A DNA stretch of 64,000 nt from Phoronis australis (GCA_002633005.1 NMRA01000925.1:33457-97456); one strand, 5' to 3'. Shown: positions 25,016 to 38,947, numbered from the stretch's first letter. Numbers and translations are program-made. The notes: generated from the letters alone by a model not told the origin.

Positions 25016-27827
25016 TGCATTCTTAATTGAAGTTTTCAACAGTACAAGTCCAAATACGCAAAAAAAATTTGTACTAGGAAATTGCTGTCATATGAGTGTT
25101 TACAATTTCCGCTTAGTGTTTAGCTGTGATGTTGGCCACTTGTAAATCTCATTTTAGTGGCAGTATGTTTGAAATGTGTCACTTTTGATATGTTTAAATT
25201 TATCATCTTTAGTTTTAGAATGAGGCTGTTATGCTGGTCTGTGTATTTAGATGTATAGTGTAGCAGACGGCAGGTCTCATTAGTAACAGATGAACTGTGC
25301 TTGTAGCAGATGGTTGTGCTTGTAGCAGACGACATGGTGCTATTTCAGATGCTTTAAGCTGCATATGTATTCAGGATTGTATAAAGAACCCACATAATTT
25401 GCATAATTTGACATTGTCTCTCAAAAATGCTATTTGGTTATAACTATTTTTATGGTTATACATTTTTGTTATTCCTTTCTTTGCAATGATGCAAGGCTAT
25501 TGAAAATATATTGTCTCTGTTTGCCATGTCTTTTTCATTTTTTGTTCACAATTTCACCTCCTCCGATTATGCAACACCTTTCCAGAACCATCAAATTCAT
25601 CTCTCCCAGATATGTTTTGTTGCATATAGCCATTGTCTTGTAGACTCAACCTGAGGTTTGAAGCTAATTGACAACCACCAATCGTGCTATTAGCCATTTT
25701 AGTACTGCTTCTTGTCTTGACTGATTTTGGTAAACTTGATTTGATGGTTATGGGTGGGACAGCAGTTGGCTGCCTACAGGAAAGCTTGGAGTACTGCGGC
25801 ACCCCCTGTTGACTAGAAATTTCTTGGATTGATTACTGTTTGTGGGTACCACAGGGGTGTATGGCTTGGATGCGCCAGTAGCAATCGAGTCGATTTTCAG
25901 CTTAGATATCAAGTGAACAACGGTACTCCCATAATTTCCTTATGTTAATTACTAACAAACTACCCCCCCCCCGGAATCATTCTGTTTACTTTGCTGTCAC
26001 TATGGGCACTTTCCAGGCGTTGGAGGTTCTTTTATTGGTTTTTGACTGCCCTTCATCCGGTAGATTAAATTCTTGGTGAAAATGGCATAAGAAAACCTCA
26101 TAACAGCCCGAAACCTTGCGGGAGTGGTTCAGGGCGTTCATTTCTGTAGGCGCTAACTTAATCGCTGACTGTTTTGATTCAGTTATCAATTCAAGATAAG
26201 GGAAAACAAACAAAACAGATTATATGTGTGTTCATAACGATTCTTTGGGTTCGACTTGAGTGAAGTCAAACATGTGCTCTAATGTTTGGTTTCCTTATGC
26301 GCGCTAAGTGGTAGAACGAAAAAGAATGCGGTAACAAGCTTTGGTTGGTACCTGAATAAGCTAGCCTCGCGAGGTAATTATGGTTATGAGGTATTGCGCA
26401 AGTTGCCATCTTCACACGGCTTTTGTGAATTCGTATTGTTCCCTGTATGTCAGTCATTTGCCCTTTATATGTTCCACAGTGTCTGCACCTGAGCTCGGAA
26501 TTAACGTCCATTATCCTCAATTGGCTCAAAATATTTACCTATGGGATGTATTTGTCTGAGCTAGCTGGCGATAAAAGAAAAATTGAAGTCTCGAATAAAC
26601 TGGCGTATGATTAAAACCATTTGTCTCTTAAAAAGTGGTCTCGGCTTGTTGATTTATCAGATGCCGAGAAGTCATTTTTGGTCTTCCAAAGAACTGACCG
26701 TTCGTTATTGCCAAAGACCACGTAATCTCCGAATAAAATAACTTACCGTGACATGAATTTTTAAACCGTTGTCTCTTGAGAAAATGAACTGACAATCACC
26801 TGCTGACAATTCTTTTCAAGCTCAGATATTACAGCTATTTTGATCCTTGAATTTAATGGGTTTTTTGTGTGGAAAGTTTTAAAAGGCGAGATTTCATTAG
26901 CCTGGCCCTTCTGAAACTGACCGACAACTTGGTGTTGGCCTCCTGACTCCAGTTGGCCTATAGTTATTATGAACGCTTTATTGCTTTTCGAAGGTATTGC
27001 CCAATTTTGATTCGATTATGAATGCGAATTTACGAGTACTGTTCTGCATCGAAGAAATACTATCGATGTTTTGAGCCCCAGGGCTTTGTGGCCCAAATGA
27101 AGACCTCGTGGCGTAAACCTGATACGAGGCAAACAATATAAGCTTTAAGAAAGAAGTAGGCTCGTTTTGTCATTTATATATCCATATATCAATATTAACG
27201 TTTCAGCATTGGTGTTGGATATAGTAATTAAATAAGGGGAATTTTCTTACACGTTTGAACACACATTTGGTCAAAATTGGAACGTTTGTATAAGATTCAA
27301 GAATAGCTAGTAGTTCATGTGTCGGAAACCAATGTAAACGGAAAATTAAAGAAACGTGAACAGTGGTAACGAAGGTGGGACATTACCTCAAGGTTATGTA
27401 AGACCTTATTGAAAAGTCTTTGTATTAAGCCAGGTATCTAAAAATAATAGCAGAAATCTTGTTGAATTTCATTTTTGGCGTTTTACCGATCTGTCATTGA
27501 TTAGGTCACGTACAAACCATGTTATCCGAAAAGGTCCATTGATAGCAAAACAACTGTATCGATAACCTGATCAATCTTCATTAGAGATAAATGTTCAAGG
27601 TGAAATCTCAAAACGCTGTTACAGTTTTCTAAATAATCATTTCGTTTTCGTTTTATGATTGATTTTTTTTGTGAAAATCATAGCCCTTCATGTAGAAAAG
27701 GAACATTTTAAAAACAATTCATAGCAGAGAACAATGCATAGTGTATCTGCAAGTTTCATATGAACACCAAACGCCATTTCTGAGACATTATGTTCCGAAA
27801 TGCGTCGGATAGTTTTCTAAGGTCCGT

Positions 27828-28246
27828 TGCCCGCTTGCATGAAACAGTCCCAAATAGGGGCTCGACTAAGTTCCATAAATCTATTTTGTGAGCTTGTGAA
27901 AACACTGATTGTCCTTATAATGTTTGAGTTTCGTTACTAAGTCAAAATTTGGCTTTGATACAAGTCGAGAGTGAACTTGACGTTGAATTCGCAATAAAAT
28001 AAATAGGGATCTTTTCATGAAACGGCCCTAACTTAAGAACGAAGTGCCTATTTATTTTCATTGAAGCCAGGGCTCACTTTTTAGTTATGTTATTAAAAAA
28101 TGGCATAATAGTCAAAGAGGAGCTCATAATAAAGATGAAATGATAGAAAAACGATTACATCTGTGAGTAAAGTAACACACAAATAGGCAAAAGATTAAGG
28201 GAACTTAGTTGAGTCCCTATTTGGGACTGTTTCGTGTAACCCGGCA
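27828..28246. mobile_element. MITE with inverted ends of about 40 bp
   Basis: The left end GCATGAAACAGTCCCAAATA (continuing GGGGCTCGACTAAGTTCC) is matched by a right end whose reverse complement reads ACACGAAACAGTCCCAAATA (continuing GGGACTCAACTAAGTTCC). A diverged partial copy sits in a DIMT1 intron at 43640-43920. No protein is encoded. Confidence 0.8.
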
Positions 28247-29457
28247 CTGGGCTATTAATTGTGGAATCTGATTATTACTGACTACTGTTTTAGTGAAAAT
28301 TCCCTGCCTAACACTTGACACCGTAATATCTCATCAGTGGACGACTTGAGACCCTAATCCTGGGCGATTTGCTTTATCAGATGATGAGGGTGTCTATGTA
28401 CATAAGAAGATGCCCATATGTCTTCTTGTAGTTGTCTGTTTATTCAATGCCTAAACTAACTATTGTATCTAAGCAACAGGTCCGTCCGTATGAACGTTGA
28501 TTACTTCGACAAATCACCCCCTAGAGCTAGTCGTACCCAATGAACGTCGTTGTCGACGATTAAAATATAAAGAAGTTGATTTAATGCTACCAGAAAATTG
28601 ATATTTTTCGCTTGGGGATTATTTCAACTCGGTAAATTATTGTCCTGCAACTACGCGTTAGAAAACAGCATATCAGAAAAACACGCGTGGATAGTCGGGC
28701 AGATTTCCTCAAATTGTGCATTGTGCTAACGTATCTGTACTTCGCACTAGGGTTGTTTATTCAGCTCGGCAAATATTTACGGCCACGGAATATATCCCTT
28801 TATTGTGCTAAATCGACTCTACCCAATAGTGCCGACCCCGTCTCCATGGGAATGTTACCGTGGACGCTGGTAATTGATTGATTCCCACCAACTTTTCGTC
28901 AAACCAATACAAGCGTAGTGTTCGCCCGAAGCCGCGTTTTGCGTCATTTGACCAATAAATGTGCTACCTAAGGCCCATATTTAGTTGAGTTTGTGGGTGC
29001 ATCACTTTTGCGGCGCCTTGATAAATTGGAAGACTTAAAAACATCAGTTTATTAAGTCAAAAATAACATAATTAGTTCTGGTCTGTTTCCCACACTGTTC
29101 AAAAACAGAAAACGGACCGATTTTAGTCAGCAGCGGGTGACACTGGTGAAGAAAAAGAATGTTCCCACCAATTTCAGCTGGTGTTTGTTGACATTGTTCT
29201 TTTGAAAATGTGGGCAACTAAAAAAAAAACGCGTCACAGCATCAACTTTCAAAAAATACAGACCTTTGGCCTTTTCATGTTTTCCAGGTTCGCCTTGATT
29301 TTCCAGTAAATGTTCATGAGCACCCTACTGTGCTAGCTATGGTGATTTCTTACAGTTTTCACAAGGCGGATCTTATCGGATTGAAATGCACCCCTAGTGT
29401 TTTTTGGAAGCCAGAGAAGGGCGATCACTGCTGAGATTGTATACGCAGTCTTTTCCA

Positions 29458-30084
29458 CTACTCGTTGTAAAGACCATAAACTGTCGCGGTACAGAACATT
29501 TGTCCGTTCTGGTAACTGTAAGTAGAACAACTATCCACGCTGGGGTCCCACGAACATCGACTTGCCACCATCATCGTCTGGTCTTTCTTTTCCCCCACTG
29601 TCACTGTGCACACAATTTTGTAGCGATCGAACTTGAACGCTTTCACTTTATCCTTTATTTCTTCCGACATTACTCGACTGAGCATGCCAGCTAGTCGTGC
29701 ATTGTACGTCATGGAATGCAGGCGGTCCTCAAGAACGCCTTTTATGGCATTTTCTACCTTTTTAGAGTCGAACCGTTTTAGCGGTTCCATGCGGTACGTG
29801 GGTGCGACTGTTTGGTTCGCTTCTCTCTCCTTTCGCTTTTCCATGACTTTGTTCGACAGTTGTTTCGTGAACCGCCTCGCCAGCATAATACCTGCTATAG
29901 AAGGACCTTTTCTTGGCGTCGACTTATCCTGCGATTTGAATGATTTTTGCGAGGCTGTGTCGCTCTTTATGGCTGCAAAAGTCGCTTTTCTGGTTGATGG
30001 ATTGGTCTGGTTCGCCGACGACGTTGTATTACCGGAGCCACTGCGATCCATACCGCTGGTACTGAACTTTCTTGACGCCAACAT
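29458..30084 (-). CDS. DYNLT4: Tctex-type dynein light chain, DYNLT4-like, single exon
   Basis: A 208-residue protein from one uninterrupted exon. Residues 1-90 are a Ser/Thr/Lys-rich, probably disordered extension. Residues about 93-208 match the Tctex-1/DYNLT domain: VAPTYRMEP, then helices to DRYKIVCTVTVGEKKDQ, VASRCSWDPSVDSCSTY, and the C-terminal TVYGLYNE typical of the family. The VAPTYRMEP segment and the ending resemble human DYNLT4 (VAPSYRTEP and TVHGLYCE), which is also intronless. Family members bind dynein intermediate chain or ciliary cargo; the role here is inferred. The ATG at 30084-30082 is the first usable start; two in-frame codons upstream lack an ATG. Paralogue assignment within DYNLT2/4/5 is less certain than the family. 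Confidence 0.9.
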   Translation of the reverse strand: MLASRKFSTSGMDRSGSGNTTSSANQTNPSTRKATFAAIKSDTASQKSFKSQDKSTPRKGPSIAGIMLARRFTKQLSNKVMEKRKEREANQTVAPTYRMEPLKRFDSKKVENAIKGVLEDRLHSMTYNARLAGMLSRVMSEEIKDKVKAFKFDRYKIVCTVTVGEKKDQTMMVASRCSWDPSVDSCSTYSYQNGQMFCTATVYGLYNE

Positions 30085-33000
30085 CGTCAAGGATAAAAAC
30101 GTAAGTGGTCACAATATCCAAGTTTCTTTCGGATTCAGTAGCTACGCAGAACTCCAAAGATATTCTGGTAGTGAGTAGATGAATCCGTATCTCACGCTAT
30201 TAATTTAGAACTGAATTCGTCGCGACAATAAGCGAAAGAGTCGTGCATAACACATTACTCAGTCTCAGGTCCGGCGGTGACAGCTAACACAATCCTTTCA
30301 TTCATTTGACGATGTCCTGTGTTCAAGCTCAACTTTATAAAGTCGCATCAAGGTTGATCGTCTTCCTATTGTCGTTAAATAACGCTCGAATGAAGGCGCT
30401 GATAAAATTATATCAATTCCTCTTGTAACCTCATTGGCTTAGCTCTCCGTCAATCCTGACGTGCGTGTGTCCTATGGAAACCAGCAGGGACCTGCCACAC
30501 GAGGGCGTGTTTTCGTTGACTTGTTTCGCGCAAATCAACAAACCGCGGGTCCTCATCACTTGAGACCTGTAATGATGCAAACAGAAACCGAATAACGAAG
30601 GCAATTCCGTCAGTGTATTGACCAATTCGCTGCGTTAACAGTTCTGGTTTAAATTTCTATAATGGCGCAAACTACCTAATAAGGCATGAGCTATGATTAA
30701 ATTATGCATGCTAACACCGCTAAATACTATTTCGTTACAAAAATAACAAAAACTAATCTCTATAAGACAGGAATCTCAATGTCGACGCTTGGGGTATAAT
30801 TTACATAATCAGGATTTATACAAACCATCATTTGATATTTGGACACGTACCTAGATAAGCTATTGAAATCAGTAATGCTGCTAAGTCAACTTGATATTGT
30901 CGCGATGTGTAACTTGCGTGTTTAACTATTGACAATTCTCATTGATCCTAATGTACGATCTAATGCATTACATATGGAATAGACGTTCGTTATTTAATTT
31001 CACATTCCATTCAGGATTCTCCGCTATCCATTCGTGCAGATTAATGTTTAGATTTCAGTGTGTTTGACCTTTAGAAACATTTAATCTTAATTTTGTACTA
31101 CGCAATTACTGGCTGTGCGTTAGTAGAAAAATGTATAAACTAACCCCATAAAATTTTGAATCCTAGATATTATATACATTACGGAAACGTAGCGTGTACC
31201 TTGTGAGCTTAGTACGACATCAGGAAACCATTATACGGAATAATGCTGATTGGTTCCTCCCCGGTCCGGAGGTACTCGGCTATAATTTTGACCGAGTGCG
31301 ACTGAAAAGTCACGATACCCATCTCAAAATGTACCCTCAAACTGGGAGACACTTGAAGGGGGGAGCTTCATGAAAAAGGAAACCTATTGGTAGGGTTTTG
31401 CTCCAGCGATACCTCATCCTTTTGTAGGAGTTAGTCCCATAAACCTAATCGGAAGAATTCTTGGACAGATGAATTTTCAACCCATTAAGCCAGAACAAAT
31501 ATAACAAGGCTGCCCTGTCAAAAAAGTTTTTGAAATATAGATAATACTGAAAACCCTTATGTAGTTTTGTTGGACAAATCTTTTGTATTTATTTTCCGAC
31601 TCCCAAACTGAACTTTTTTGTAGGGAATAATGTCGGAAATGCACTCTTTGGTAGGGAGTTTTGACAGAAAAGGTTCCTTTTCGCAGGGAAACTGGTCACC
31701 CTCCTGAGCACCGTCCTGTTTAGCTCTTCTACGGAAGTACCCCCGGGATTCCTCAGGACTTGGGTTCGACAAATCGCCCATAGTACCTTTTCCATCCATA
31801 ACTTGGCGAATATATTACAATCTCGACAGTTGTTTGCCTCACCACGTATGTTGTTCACGAGAGAACGGAAGACTCGATAACATCTGCGCTTGAATATCAA
31901 CCTCCGAGCCATCGCGATCATAATATCACAGTCAATCAATAATAAGCTTAATAGGCAATTTTATGTTGATGCAACTTTCTAGCGAGATGACTTTGTTAGT
32001 TCGACAAATTCCACACTCAAACTAACCCAAAAGCGCCAGACTTTAATTCAAGTGAGTAATATTTAAAATCGATCACCCGAGCACTCATTGATTGGAAGAA
32101 CTATTATGTTCCATGATTGTCTGAATGAGATCCCGGATGTGTGTTATCCAGCGTGCGCCATTCGATTTGAATAAATGGCATGTCCTTCTAATTCACGGCG
32201 TAAATTGAACTGCATAAACCAGATTGCGTGGCCATTGAATATCAAAAACGTTCCCATGCGATGAAAAATCTGTGAATTTCATTCCCATAAGACAGTTTAT
32301 CAGAAGCAAAGAAGACATGTACTTAATCTCATTATTTGCACAGGAAAACGCCATACACAAAGTTAGGTTAGGTTCATACTCCCTTGTTTGCAATGGTTGA
32401 AAAATAAAGCTCTTAACATTATGACATAGAAAAGGAAATTTACCATAAGAACTTGAAAGTATCAACAAGTTGGAAATTTTCGATATGACAATCATTTATT
32501 TGGCTATCAAGTGTCAACAGGGCTTGACTGTTACTCTCATAAAATACCGTGGCACTTGGGTATTTTCACCTTGCATACTGTATGTATCACATGCATATCT
32601 GGAATTACGGCTGTGAATACAATAAATGTAATAAAAGTGAATAAAAGTAAAGAGAGTCAAAATTCATCATTAATTTTTGAAGGGATTACCCCACGATGCT
32701 TGGTAGCAGCCCGTGCTTCTCAGCTCTCCTTTTGATGGTCGAAATCATTACTGGTCGCTGGTTGGGGAAATGTTTAGTCTAGATTATATGGTTAATTATT
32801 TATTTCATGATTTTTAAATTTGCGCACTAAGACGGACAGAAATGCAGCTTTTGGCCCGTTCGTGGGAGTCTTTGAGGATTTTCCATAATATTTTCCGGAT
32901 CTTGTCGGCAAAATTTTCAAGTTTCCGGAAATACTCCGAGATATTATTGAAAAGGGATCTGCACTTAAACGGACCTTTAAAGAGGGTGACGTCAGTGACG

Positions 33001-35420
33001 TTGCGTTAAATTCTTCTATCCTTAGTGCCAATACTGCTATCCCTACTTTCCACATCTATTTAAAGAAAAATCTACCAGCTGCATTATCTCCATCACTGAA
33101 CATTTTCTAGGGAGAGGTTAACTTTAGCCCAACCAGCCCAACACAGCGCACGTTTGTGCACCATTCACCCACACTTTAGTTCCTCACGCAGCCGCACCCG
33201 CAACACTCGAATCAGTCGTACCATACACCACAACAACAGTCTCAAGTTACGAGCGTTGAGGTGTTACAGACATAGGAACAGATATAAATTTAAGCCGCCC
33301 TTGCGGGACGAATACGTGAGCTGTTCATGTTTAGAAGCAGTAATCCGCTTAACAAAAACTAAGCAAATTAAAATGTTCAAGTTACGTACCAAGGTATACC
33401 GCGCGAAAAGATATGCGAGTACGCTCGTCTGCTCTCCGGCCAGATGAGGGTCAGTTTTCCTCTACAATCTCGCTTGGTCTCACACTGGATAGCTCTGTAG
33501 AGCTCTTGTTGGATTATACGTAGCTGAAATCCGCGTGCACTAATTCACTTCAACAGTAACTTTCCGAAGTGTTATTCAAATGCTTCAGTGACAATAAACC
33601 AAGCCCAAAAGTGCCTCTCCGATTAATACTGGCGTCGGGACATCTTGACATAATATGGCGTCTGCATTTCTTTGCAAAAGCAAACCCCATCGTCGCGGAG
33701 TGCGCAAACTTAACTACCACAGAAATTTGAAGAAGACATGCACAAGTCCTCCAAATGAGGACACGGTAAAGTTTCCTTAAATTTGAACAAAAAATACGAC
33801 CAAAATTTTCATTTTTCATTTTCAGACGCTCACTCTATTGCCAAAATCTCACCGCGTGTTTGCTGATGACAATCGTACTATACAAAGTTTTCAAATAACC
33901 AAGTAAAATTGTCTTCTTGTTTCTTCTTGCTGAAAATTTTGATTAAATTAAATTTTACTGTTTCGCCGTATTGTGTTATTATTTGTTGAAACTTTACCGT
34001 AAGGTTGGTAAGCGCCCTGTCGTACCGAGGCAGTTCCTAGGTTCACAGAAATTTTATTTGTGAGTGGGAACCGAATAAAAGCTGGCGGGACATACCCGTT
34101 GCCCTCTTAGTAAGTCGTGGTATTCGAGGCAGGTTTTTTACCATAGTTACCCGTTCTCATCCGTCCGTTGCACGCTTCACCAACTGAAGATTTTACGCCA
34201 GGCTTGCACGTGAGAATGATTACGGTATGGCAGGATTCTCAACTAATTTTACTTCATATCAATAATCATCAAGACCATAAAAAATTGTTATACCAATCAT
34301 TAGATGGATTAGGCGTGGAAAATCCGCAACTAAAACGGATTGACAGCAAAATTCCCGTTGGGATTTGTCAAATGTTTTCAAAATGTCAGAGTAGGCCTAA
34401 TTCTTTATGCCCGTTTTTATTGCGTTCATTAATTTTTCAGGCGAATGGGTTTGAATCAATACAAATTTTATTGGTTCCCACCCGAACACGCCAAAGTTTA
34501 CCATAAACTGTAGCAAAACTTGCAACAAAGGGAGGTATGCGCAGTATCATAAAAAATCGAACTAAAAACCGAGTCGACGCATCAGTTTTCAGAATTCTAG
34601 GGCGTATGGTACGATTGTCAACTAATGACTCCCTATTTTTGGTAGCGAAAGACAAAAGCGAACCTCACTTTTTCATTTTCAGGCACAAGTTTTAATTACA
34701 AAATGTCCCCTACACTATTACTATTACACGGTACAGTGTAGTGAGATTTTTAGAAAGTGTTACATTTGGAGAACCAGTACTTTCACGTCCGTCGCATTTC
34801 CCCACATGACCGATCAACGTTCAATTGCAGCTGATCGGGCAAGCTGTGTCGCATCCTACGAGCAGATGGTTAGCTCCTTGGAGAATGGCGGTACACAACA
34901 GCTTATTGTGTCGACATAATATAATTGTGACACACGAATTCGGTAATAGGCGACAACAAGAAATATACATGCCAATGAACGTCAAACCGTTTATAACCAC
35001 ACGCAACCATTGAGGAGGATGCCGTACTTAAAGACGGCAAATTAAGTCCATTAAAGCAGTGCTTAATAGGAAAAGACCAGCATTTGTCATTTAATATCAT
35101 CAAAATTACTGGTCTTCCCCTGGGATGGGGCTCTGACATACACAAGGAGTGCGTGAGGATGTTAGCCTCCAAGATAATAGCCCCGATAATCGCGCACATC
35201 GCCTCCTAAATACATTTTGACATACCTGCGCACTGTGTTTGAACCGACCACGATAGAACCGAGCGTCACCTCGCTAAATCGTATATTCAAGTTCATTGAC
35301 ATTCTAAACTCATGACCCGGATGCAATATTATCAGATTTTTTACATTTATTTCCACTTTCACACGAATCACAACCTTTCATTAAAAAAGGATATTACGGC
35401 CAGTCTTAAAAGTAACTTCG

Positions 35421-35694
35421 GTTGCCCTTACCCGAACCTAATATGGGTAGGTAGGCAGGCAAAAATTTTTTATAACTTCACACACAAATTTGGCTACTAT
35501 TTCTCAATCAACAAGCCACGCCTTCTTCAAGAATCTCATGAGAAATAACAACTCAGGTTTGAGATTTTGTTGAAGGATTTTTGCCCAATTTTTGTAACGA
35601 AACAACCAAGTCGTAGATAAGGACTTATTCCTGGGCTGTCATAAAATTTTCTGAGTCGGCGGGTTTTTAGCGGGTCGGTCGGGTAAGGGCAAAC
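35421..35694. mobile_element. MITE with GTTGCCCTTACCCGA ends
   Basis: The left end GTTGCCCTTACCCGAACC and the reverse complement of the right end, GTTTGCCCTTACCCGACC, form terminal inverted repeats around about 270 bp of non-coding DNA. The target-site duplication was not resolved. Confidence 0.7.
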
Positions 35695-36073
35695 AAACTT
35701 AATATTTGTTTAGGCCTGAATGAACACTGTCTCATCCTAGTCAGATAGCACCAATCTCGTCCTCTGCTCTTTGCAAAGCGCTTACTTACGGGATTTCTAT
35801 TTTTACAGATTGAAACCACTAAAGTTTTTACGCCACTGGATGATAATACTAAATGTATATATGGCAAAATTAAACTAGACCCTCCAAGTCGAACATTTAA
35901 CAACTGCTTTAGGGTTAGTTAGTACCTTATCAAATAGTCTATGCATGCAGTCAAATATCTATAAAACTATAAAATTTAGGCTCAGTAAAAGTATGTTTTC
36001 TGAAAGTAGAGAGCATGTAAAACTTGTTTTTCGTCTTCACAACAATTTGACATTGCTTCGGTCACGTGACCAT

Positions 36074-36306
36074 GGGCCCGTTCCAAGAAACTGACTTAAG
36101 TTGATTTTTGACTTAAGTCTAAGATTTGTCTTAACTTCCAAACTTTGAAACTTCCACATCCGGTAAATTCGTCAAAACTAAGAAAAAAATTACCTCAAAC
36201 ACTTTAATCAAGCTAAAGATCTCTTTCTTGAAATGTTTTTGAGATAAATTTAACTTTTATTTTAAAATTTAGTAAAATTTAAGAATTGTCTTAGCTAACC
36301 TGCCCC
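36074..36306. mobile_element. GGGGCCC-type MITE copy
   Basis: This copy begins GGGCCCGTTCCAAGAAACTG and shares CTTAAGTCTAAGA with the partial copy at 16234. The right end TAGCTAACCTGCCCC is a weaker inverted match. The internal segment CTTTCTTGAAATG parallels the interior of the 15216 copy. Probably a diverged near-full element. Confidence 0.6.
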
Positions 36307-38947
36307 ATGTCTTTTCAGAAAATTTAGCAAAAAGGAATGTACATTCACAGCAAGACAGCAGCATCAATAACATGACCAAATTTTGTTTGAGTTACAGGTG
36401 AAACTTCAAACAGGTTGTTATGGTTTTCTCAACTCATGAGTTTTTTCACAAAAATCAAGTGGGTAAAACTAGTGGAGCCTTTTAAGGACAATTTCTAGCC
36501 TCGTTTTGGTGAACAGTGAATAGAGCATAGTATTTGAAACTTTTAATATAATTTTAAAAGTCATTTTTGAGATATGCTGTTCCAAAGTCGGCCAAATTTG
36601 GGAATGTTTTTAGGGTCCTACACAAATTGGTTTTACCATCCAACGAGTGGAGACTAAGAAATGACTTACGACTAAAATAAAAAAGTTACATTAAACTTGC
36701 CGAAAATGGCAATTTATCGACATTTTACCTCCTGGTGTCCTGGATGATGTGTTCAGGGACGGAAAACGTTTTCTTACACAGGGAACAGAAATCAATTTCG
36801 AACACAGAATAGAAAGGTTGTAGACCTACTTTGTGAGACTGACTAACCTGATCCGAATTCCAGTTTTGGTTAGTGACTAAGATGTCAACCTTTGTGTATT
36901 GTTTTCAAAATTGTTATATTAACATTTTGTATAAAATAAAATTCTCTATCTTTTATTGCTACCAACATTTCATTGAACAAATTAGCCATGCGCCAAACAT
37001 GCAAGAAGTTTGGGACGACTTAAACTGAACGGTTTTGAATATAGAATTTCCGTTAGTGCACAATTTCCTTTGCTTGTAATTTAGCACTTACCACCACATT
37101 TTTGATGTTCCTTCAGACAACAGCTATTGGCTGTATGATAAATTACAACAACAGTCACGAATACATAAACCATTGTGTGATGTTTCAGGCATGAATCAAG
37201 ATTTTTCATCCATTAAGGACTCAAACTTTTAGGAATAGCTGACACGCAGATCTGACATTTTGAAAGCAGCGCCATCTAGTGCCACGGTGCATCTTGGGAT
37301 AGACCTGAGGAGCCACTTTGCATTGCCCCGGAAAAGCTTCAGCTGCGTATCTACAAAATTTATATGAAATGGCAAAATAGGGTGAAAAGGGGTAAAATAA
37401 CTATAGAAAAAGTATTTGCCTTGCAACAAGTTCAGGTTTGACGCCCTTCGTGCTTGGGTTTCTACAACGCAGCCAACGTTTGAGCTCTGCAACGGTGCAC
37501 GCTTCAAATGGCTCGCTTATGACAGACCCTGTCACGTCTACTTTTATCAAGTTTTCATCGTTTATCTTTGTTTATAGGCCTACGAATACGGAGTTCTCGC
37601 ACACCATTGCCGACACTTGCGTTGCGCTTCGAATCACTTTGCGAAATTGTAATATTTCACGATGCGCTCGTGGAAAGCGCCTTCCTTTTTGTCGAGCATT
37701 TCTCAGATTGAAAACAGATCGTTCATTAGCGACGACTAACAATCCAAAGAGCTTGGCGGAAAGCGCTTTCCTTATTGAATACAAGGCAGGTTAATCCCAG
37801 AATGCAATGCTTCAACCACCTCTTGACATGCGCTCTATGTTTTAAAGTGTCAATACACCTAAACTTGACATCTAGTGCAAGAGTCTGATTTTTTATCAGA
37901 TTATCACCAGGAAAAATAACGAAAGATCACCTTTCTGCATTATTTTTTCAAACCCAATCTCTAGTGCTCTTGCACAACAGGTAATCATGGTAGGCGACGC
38001 AACACAGCAGCACTTTGACTGTGACCGACAAATTAAAGTCACCATATTACACAAAGTCTGTGCATGGTTCGTACAGATTTTAGATAAAATTTCATGGCTT
38101 TTCATGATTCTCCACAAACTTTCTCACACAAGAAAATGAATAAAACATGTCAAACTTTTACACTAGAAATGAGTACTCTTACTGTCACAAATGGTTTCCA
38201 CAACTTTCCATGGCAACTCATTAATTTTAAGACTTTCCATAAAAATAACAAATACCATTTCTCTTCCAGTCTATACGAACCATATCAAGACTGTATTTTT
38301 ATGAGACTATAAGCTGTTTTAAAATTTTGGTTGTACTGAATTCAGAATTAACCAACAGGTGGCTCTCATCTCTTTCATTAACCCCAATGAATGACTTTGA
38401 GGGCAATTTAGACATATATACTTTCACACCGACTCTTAATCAAAATATATGGCAGATTTAGGAGCTAGATGACAGCTCTCATGAGGCATAGCAGCAAGGA
38501 ACCATAGACTGTCTATTTACAAGTAACATACCAACTGATAAACAAGAGTAAATTCAGAAAGATTCTGCCGACAACAATAACCCATTGTTAGTAGATTCAT
38601 ACGCAGTAAAACAACCATTCAAAATTACATAACAGCAGCAATAGGACACCAAAACCATGACATGCACCACTGCCATGACAACAATGATGTCCAAGTGTAG
38701 TGAATTCTTTGAAAACTGTTGAATTACACAGAGCCATGTCATGATCAGCGAACTGTAATGTCAGCGAATGGTATGCCACATAGTACACTTCCAGTCAAAT
38801 CTGTTTCTGCGTTCTCAGCAAACCATCACCTTTCTTGAATATCCAGTCTAACCAAAATTCCAACAAGGGTCTCTCAAAGTACACAGAGTCATCACTTCCT
38901 TTACTGATACCAGTATCACAGTAACCAGCAGCCATTGTCCATTGTCT

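Larger units (their letters stand above)
24572..29457. other. intergenic between NAGLU and dynein light chain
   Basis: No gene is recognised. The interval holds the repeat copy at 24770-25015, arm-like repeat pieces near 26620-26790, and an inverted-repeat MITE at 27828-28246. The remainder is AT-rich sequence without recognisable protein similarity. The NAGLU 3' untranslated region must lie in the first few hundred bases. Confidence 0.6.
30085..38947. other. gene-poor interval upstream of the dynein gene and downstream of DIMT1
   Basis: No coding sequence could be assigned on either strand. Recognisable contents are a MITE with GTTGCCCTTACCCGA ends at 35421-35694 and a GGGGCCC-type MITE copy at 36074-36306. 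The dynein light chain promoter should lie just right of 30085 and the DIMT1 3' untranslated region just left of 38948, but neither shows a diagnostic signal I can defend. Confidence 0.5.

Noticed and set aside
29633-30178. 181-codon plus-strand open frame
   Set aside because: It mirrors the dynein light chain exon on the opposite strand.
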